Positions 60,966 to 64,000 of a stretch of 64,000 bases of DNA are shown piece by piece (positions within the stretch are counted from its first letter, which is position 1; the number at the start of each line of letters is the position of its first letter). Where the stretch lies: the NCBI GenBank assembly GCA_017471465.1, contig JAFUTI010000002.1, positions 1-64,000 of the forward strand, given 5' to 3'. The translations under genes were made by a program, and so were the position numbers. Source of the stretch: Prevotella sp. (GTDB lineage Bacteria > Bacteroidota > Bacteroidia > Bacteroidales > Bacteroidaceae). The notes below the pieces were generated by a model. That model ran no database searches. It had not been told where the DNA came from and worked only from the letters and a program-made list of their open reading frames with translations.

Positions 60966-62015
60966 ATGGAAATAGCAAAAATAGGAGAATTCGGTCTCAT
61001 CGACAGACTGACAAACGAAATCAAGCCCAAGAACACATCAACGATATACGGCATCGGTGATGACTGTGCCGTGCTGAGTTATCCTGACCGCGAAGTGCTT
61101 GTTACCACTGACCTGTTGATGGAGGGAGTCCACTTCGACCTCACCTACATTGACCTGCAGCACCTTGGATACAAGGCGGCGATGGTCAACATGAGCGACG
61201 TCTTCGCCATGAACGGCACCCCGCGCCAGCTGACCGTCTCATTAGCCATCAGCAAGCGCTTCAGCGTGGAGGACATTGAGCAGCTCTACAATGGAATCCG
61301 GCTGGCCTGCGACAAATGGCATGTCGACATCGTCGGCGGCGACACAACCTCAAGCTATACGGGACTGGCCATCAGCATCACCTGCATTGGCGACGCCCGC
61401 AAGGAAGACATCGTCTATCGCAACGGCGCCAAGGACACCGACCTCATCTGCGTCAGCGGCGACCTTGGTGCCGCCTACATGGGGCTTCAGTTGCTTGAGC
61501 GCGAAAAGAGCGTCTACTATCAAATGGTCGATGAAGCCAAGAAGCAGGGAAAACCTGTGCCGGATTTCCAGCCCGATTTCAGTGGTAAGGAGTATCTCCT
61601 GCAGCGACAGTTACAGACCGAGGCTCGCGGCGACATCATCCGGAAGCTGCGCGAGGCTGGCATCCACCCCACTGCCATGATGGACGTCAGCGACGGACTC
61701 AGCAGCGAACTGCGCCACATCTGCAAGCAGTCGGGTGTTGGCTGCCGCATTTTTGAGAAACAATTGCCTATTGACTACCAGACAGCTGTCATGGCAGAAG
61801 AAATGAACATGAACGTAACGACCTGCGCCCTGAACGGCGGCGAGGACTATGAACTGGTATTCACTATCCCCATTGGCGACCACGAGAAGATAGAGCAGCT
61901 TGAAGATGTCAGGCTCATCGGACATATCACCGACCAGAAGTTCGGTCATGTACTCGTAAGCCGCGACGAGCAGGAGTTTGAACTGAAGGCTCAAGGTTGG
62001 AACTTTAACAATTAA
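60966..62015 (+). CDS. thiL: Thiamine-monophosphate kinase
   Basis: 349 residues. It converts thiamine monophosphate to the diphosphate cofactor. The PurM-like ATP fold shows GEFGLIDRL, GIGDDCAVL, VTTDLLMEGVHFDL, VGGDTTSS, MMDVSDGLSSELRH and LNGGEDYELVF, all family motifs. ATG 60966 lies 16 nt after lpxK. No thiamine riboswitch is seen upstream, as expected for an internal operon gene. It ends at a bidirectional terminator. Confidence 0.96.
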   Translation: MEIAKIGEFGLIDRLTNEIKPKNTSTIYGIGDDCAVLSYPDREVLVTTDLLMEGVHFDLTYIDLQHLGYKAAMVNMSDVFAMNGTPRQLTVSLAISKRFSVEDIEQLYNGIRLACDKWHVDIVGGDTTSSYTGLAISITCIGDARKEDIVYRNGAKDTDLICVSGDLGAAYMGLQLLEREKSVYYQMVDEAKKQGKPVPDFQPDFSGKEYLLQRQLQTEARGDIIRKLREAGIHPTAMMDVSDGLSSELRHICKQSGVGCRIFEKQLPIDYQTAVMAEEMNMNVTTCALNGGEDYELVFTIPIGDHEKIEQLEDVRLIGHITDQKFGHVLVSRDEQEFELKAQGWNFNN

Positions 62016-62034
62016 AGCCCACAATAAAGAAGAA

Positions 62035-62068
62035 GAAGAAGTCCCGCCTTAAGCGGGACTTCTTTTTT
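62035..62068. terminator. Bidirectional intrinsic terminator
   Basis: Stem AGAAGTCCCGC (62037-62047) with GCGGGACTTCT (62053-62063), loop CTTAA, A-rich on the left and TTTTT on the right. It serves the convergent thiL and rny genes. Confidence 0.95.
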
Positions 62069-63602
62069 ATTTGGCGTATGCGACTGACCTTGTCTCTCGT
62101 ATGACGGTAATCTTCACCTGTCCAGGATAGGTCATCTCATTCTGAATCTTCGTAGCTATCTCACCGCTTAAGGCCTCAGTCTCAGCATCCGACATCTTGT
62201 CGGCTCCGACGATGACGCGAAGTTCACGACCTGCCTGGATGGCGTAGGTCTTAGTCACACCAGGATAACTCATGGCAATGGCCTCCAGGTCGTTTAGACG
62301 CTTGATATATGCCTCAACTATCTCGCGACGGGCACCAGGACGAGCACCAGAGATGGCATCGCAGACCTGCACGATAGGAGCCAGCAATGTCTGCATTTCC
62401 ATTTCGTCGTGGTGAGCACCGATAGCATTGCAGATGTCGGGTTTCTCCTTATACGTCTCAGCAATCTTGGCACCATAAAGTGCGTGCGGCATCTCGCTCT
62501 CCTCATCGGGAACCTTACCTATATCGTGCAATAGTCCTGCCCGCTTGGCTTTCTTGGGATTCAGCCCCAGTTCAGCTGCCATCACAGCACAGAGGTTTGC
62601 CGTCTCACGGGCATGCTGCAGCAAGTTCTGACCGTATGAAGAGCGGTATTTCATCTTACCGATGATGCGGATAAGCTCAGGATGCAGACCGTGGATACCC
62701 AGGTCTATGGCAGTGCGCTTACCAGTCTCGATAATCTCATTGTCAAGTTGCTTCTTCACTTTAGCTACTACCTCCTCGATGCGGGCAGGATGTATACGGC
62801 CGTCGCTCACCAGTTGGTGCAGGGCCAGACGGCAGGTCTCGCGACGCACAGGATCGAAACCGCTGATAACAATAGCCTCGGGCGTGTCATCGACGACAAT
62901 CTCAACACCGCAAGCGGCCTCCAAGGCACGGATATTACGACCTTCGCGACCGATAACGCGACCCTTCACATCATCATTGTCGATATGGAATACCGATACG
63001 GAGTTCTCGACAGCCGTCTCCGTGGCCACACGCTGAATGGTCTGGATAACAATCTTCTTGGCCTGGGCATTGGCGTTCAACTTGGCCTCATCCATGATTT
63101 CGTTAATGTAGGCCTGGGCATCGGTACGGGCTTCGTCCTTCAGCGATTCCACCAGACGGTTCTTAGCTTCCTCGGCGCTCAGCCCTGAGAGCTCCTCAAG
63201 TTTCTCGCGCTCTTTAAGCTGCATCTTCTCCAACTCCTCCTGCTTCACACTGAGCAACTTCTTCTCATTGTCGATGCGCTGCTGCTGGTTGTCAAGTTCA
63301 TTCTTGCGACGACCGAGTTCTTCCTGACGCTGGCTCAGACTGATCTCACGCTGCTTCAGCTTGTTCTCACTCTGCTGGATATGCTGGTTGCGCTGTTGCA
63401 CCTCCTTCTCCAGTTCTGCCTTCTTGTTAAGGAATTTCTCCTTCACCTCCAGCAGCTTTTTCTCTTTAATCACTTCGGCTTCCTTACCGGCCGCCACAAC
63501 CATCTCGTTGTATTTTCCCTTCAGGACATAACGGAAAATCATGTATCCGCAAACACCACCCACAATAAGGGCAGCTACGGCAATGATAATTAATAGAACC
63601 AT
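62067..63602 (-). CDS. rny: Ribonuclease Y
   Basis: 511 residues, normal length. A membrane-anchored endoribonuclease that starts decay of many mRNAs. The order is an N-terminal transmembrane helix ([21 protein letters not shown]), a long Glu/Lys/Gln coiled coil (about 40-170), a KH domain ([26 protein letters not shown]) and an HD domain with HDIGK. It lies 29 nt downstream of the zapA-like gene, probably in one operon. Confidence 0.96.
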   Translation of the reverse strand: MVLLIIIAVAALIVGGVCGYMIFRYVLKGKYNEMVVAAGKEAEVIKEKKLLEVKEKFLNKKAELEKEVQQRNQHIQQSENKLKQREISLSQRQEELGRRKNELDNQQQRIDNEKKLLSVKQEELEKMQLKEREKLEELSGLSAEEAKNRLVESLKDEARTDAQAYINEIMDEAKLNANAQAKKIVIQTIQRVATETAVENSVSVFHIDNDDVKGRVIGREGRNIRALEAACGVEIVVDDTPEAIVISGFDPVRRETCRLALHQLVSDGRIHPARIEEVVAKVKKQLDNEIIETGKRTAIDLGIHGLHPELIRIIGKMKYRSSYGQNLLQHARETANLCAVMAAELGLNPKKAKRAGLLHDIGKVPDEESEMPHALYGAKIAETYKEKPDICNAIGAHHDEMEMQTLLAPIVQVCDAISGARPGARREIVEAYIKRLNDLEAIAMSYPGVTKTYAIQAGRELRVIVGADKMSDAETEALSGEIATKIQNEMTYPGQVKITVIRETRSVAYAK

Positions 63603-63631
63603 AATTTATCTATATAACATGTTAATCTTCT

Positions 63632-63943
63632 TCATTTCAATGCCTCGTCAATGTCAGAAGTCAGACGCTGAAGAAAATTATTATATGAGTCGGTATCTTT
63701 GCTGACATGCTCCATCTGGTACTTCACAGCCATCTCCAGAAGAGCCGTCGCAGCAATAAAACGCTCGCTGCGGCGTCCTCTGAACATCTCGGCAAACTTG
63801 CCGTAAGTGGTCTGCACCAGTTTCTCGGCATCACGGTAGTAGCCCTCGGTTTCGGGCTGTACATAGATGTCAATCTTCTCGTCGCAAATATTCAGACTGA
63901 TATGTTGTTTCTCTTTTTTAACTTCGGCCATTGCTTCTGTCAT
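63632..63943 (-). CDS. zapA: Cell division protein ZapA-like
   Basis: 103 residues. ZapA binds FtsZ and bundles its filaments at the division site. The protein has the expected small N-terminal domain (HISLNICDEKIDIYVQPETEGYYRDAEKLV) and a C-terminal helical segment (RFIAATALLEMAVKYQMEHVSKDTDSYNNFLQRL). Its ATG overlaps the stop of the preceding gene as TAATG. The gene order ahead of rny is the common one in Bacteroidales. Confidence 0.85.
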   Translation of the reverse strand: MTEAMAEVKKEKQHISLNICDEKIDIYVQPETEGYYRDAEKLVQTTYGKFAEMFRGRRSERFIAATALLEMAVKYQMEHVSKDTDSYNNFLQRLTSDIDEALK

Positions 63944-64000
63944 TATTTCTGTTTCTCGCCACTAAGGACGTTGATACACTTATTGACTTCACGAATCAAC
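63943..64000 (-). CDS. 3' end of an unidentified gene upstream of zapA (partial)
   Basis: The last 18 codons, LIREVNKCINVLSGEKQK followed by TAA at 63943-63945, enter from the right edge. The stop shares its last base with the zapA start (TAATG), so the two are translationally coupled. In Bacteroidales a short protein of about 100 residues usually occupies this place; too little is visible to identify it. Confidence 0.6.
   Translation of the reverse strand, partial: LIREVNKCINVLSGEKQK

Overview
The window reads as chromosomal DNA of a gut or rumen Bacteroidales, most probably Prevotella/Segatella. The support is SusC/SusD pairs, promoters of the Bacteroidetes type (TTTG, about 20 nt, then TAnnTTTG), very few Shine-Dalgarno sequences, a GH57/glycosyltransferase/debranching glycogen cluster, BspA-type leucine-rich repeats, and short C-terminal tails of the GxYIxxGxKVVVK kind. 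The genus is inferred from gene content, not from a marker gene.

About 0.4-22.2 kb is a pectin utilisation locus. A rightward operon encodes a GH3 glycosidase, a PL1 pectate lyase, a CE7 acetylesterase, then (from its own promoter) SusC, SusD and a DUF4957/DUF5123 surface lipoprotein. It is followed by two divergently transcribed giant secreted enzymes: a PL1-CE8 fusion (leftward) and a CE12-CE8 fusion (rightward). Together they could remove methyl and acetyl esters, cut homogalacturonan and import the fragments. A GH28 polygalacturonase at 56.5-57.9 kb probably contributes. No sensor or regulator of the locus is in the window.

22.3-26.9 kb is a leftward alpha-glucan operon (debranching enzyme, glycosyltransferase, GH57). 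27-36 kb holds an outer-membrane beta-barrel receptor with Arg/Gly-rich loops, a lipid kinase overlapping miaA, gapA, mscL and an ABC exporter. 36-46 kb is a leftward six-gene operon of exported proteins of mostly unknown function, ending in a 1,483-residue BspA-like protein with a recent 430-residue internal duplication. 46-50 kb has guaA and a cell-wall recycling pair (MurU-like nucleotidyltransferase and an AmgK-RapZ fusion). 50-54 kb has an amidohydrolase and a large putative glycosidase. 54.2-56.4 kb has a candidate small RNA and groESL. 58-62 kb is sppA-lpxK-thiL, and 62-64 kb is rny, zapA and the end of one more gene.

The least explained structures are non-coding. First, a ~303 bp composite inverted element at 35813-36115 has terminal inverted repeats, inner inverted repeats and a central 43 bp palindrome; it is built from two inverted copies of a unit that occurs a third time at about 136-297. 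Second, there is a family of ~28 nt inserts, each made of four degenerate 7-mers of unrelated sequence, found between genes and in frame inside GH3, CE8 and MiaA. Third, a ~100 nt transcription unit with a near-perfect promoter and a terminator but no ORF lies between groEL and the gene at 51.2-54.2 kb. Fourth, several genes have the -7 box so close to ATG that their mRNAs should be leaderless.

No rRNA, tRNA, CRISPR array, phage gene or transposase gene was recognised.
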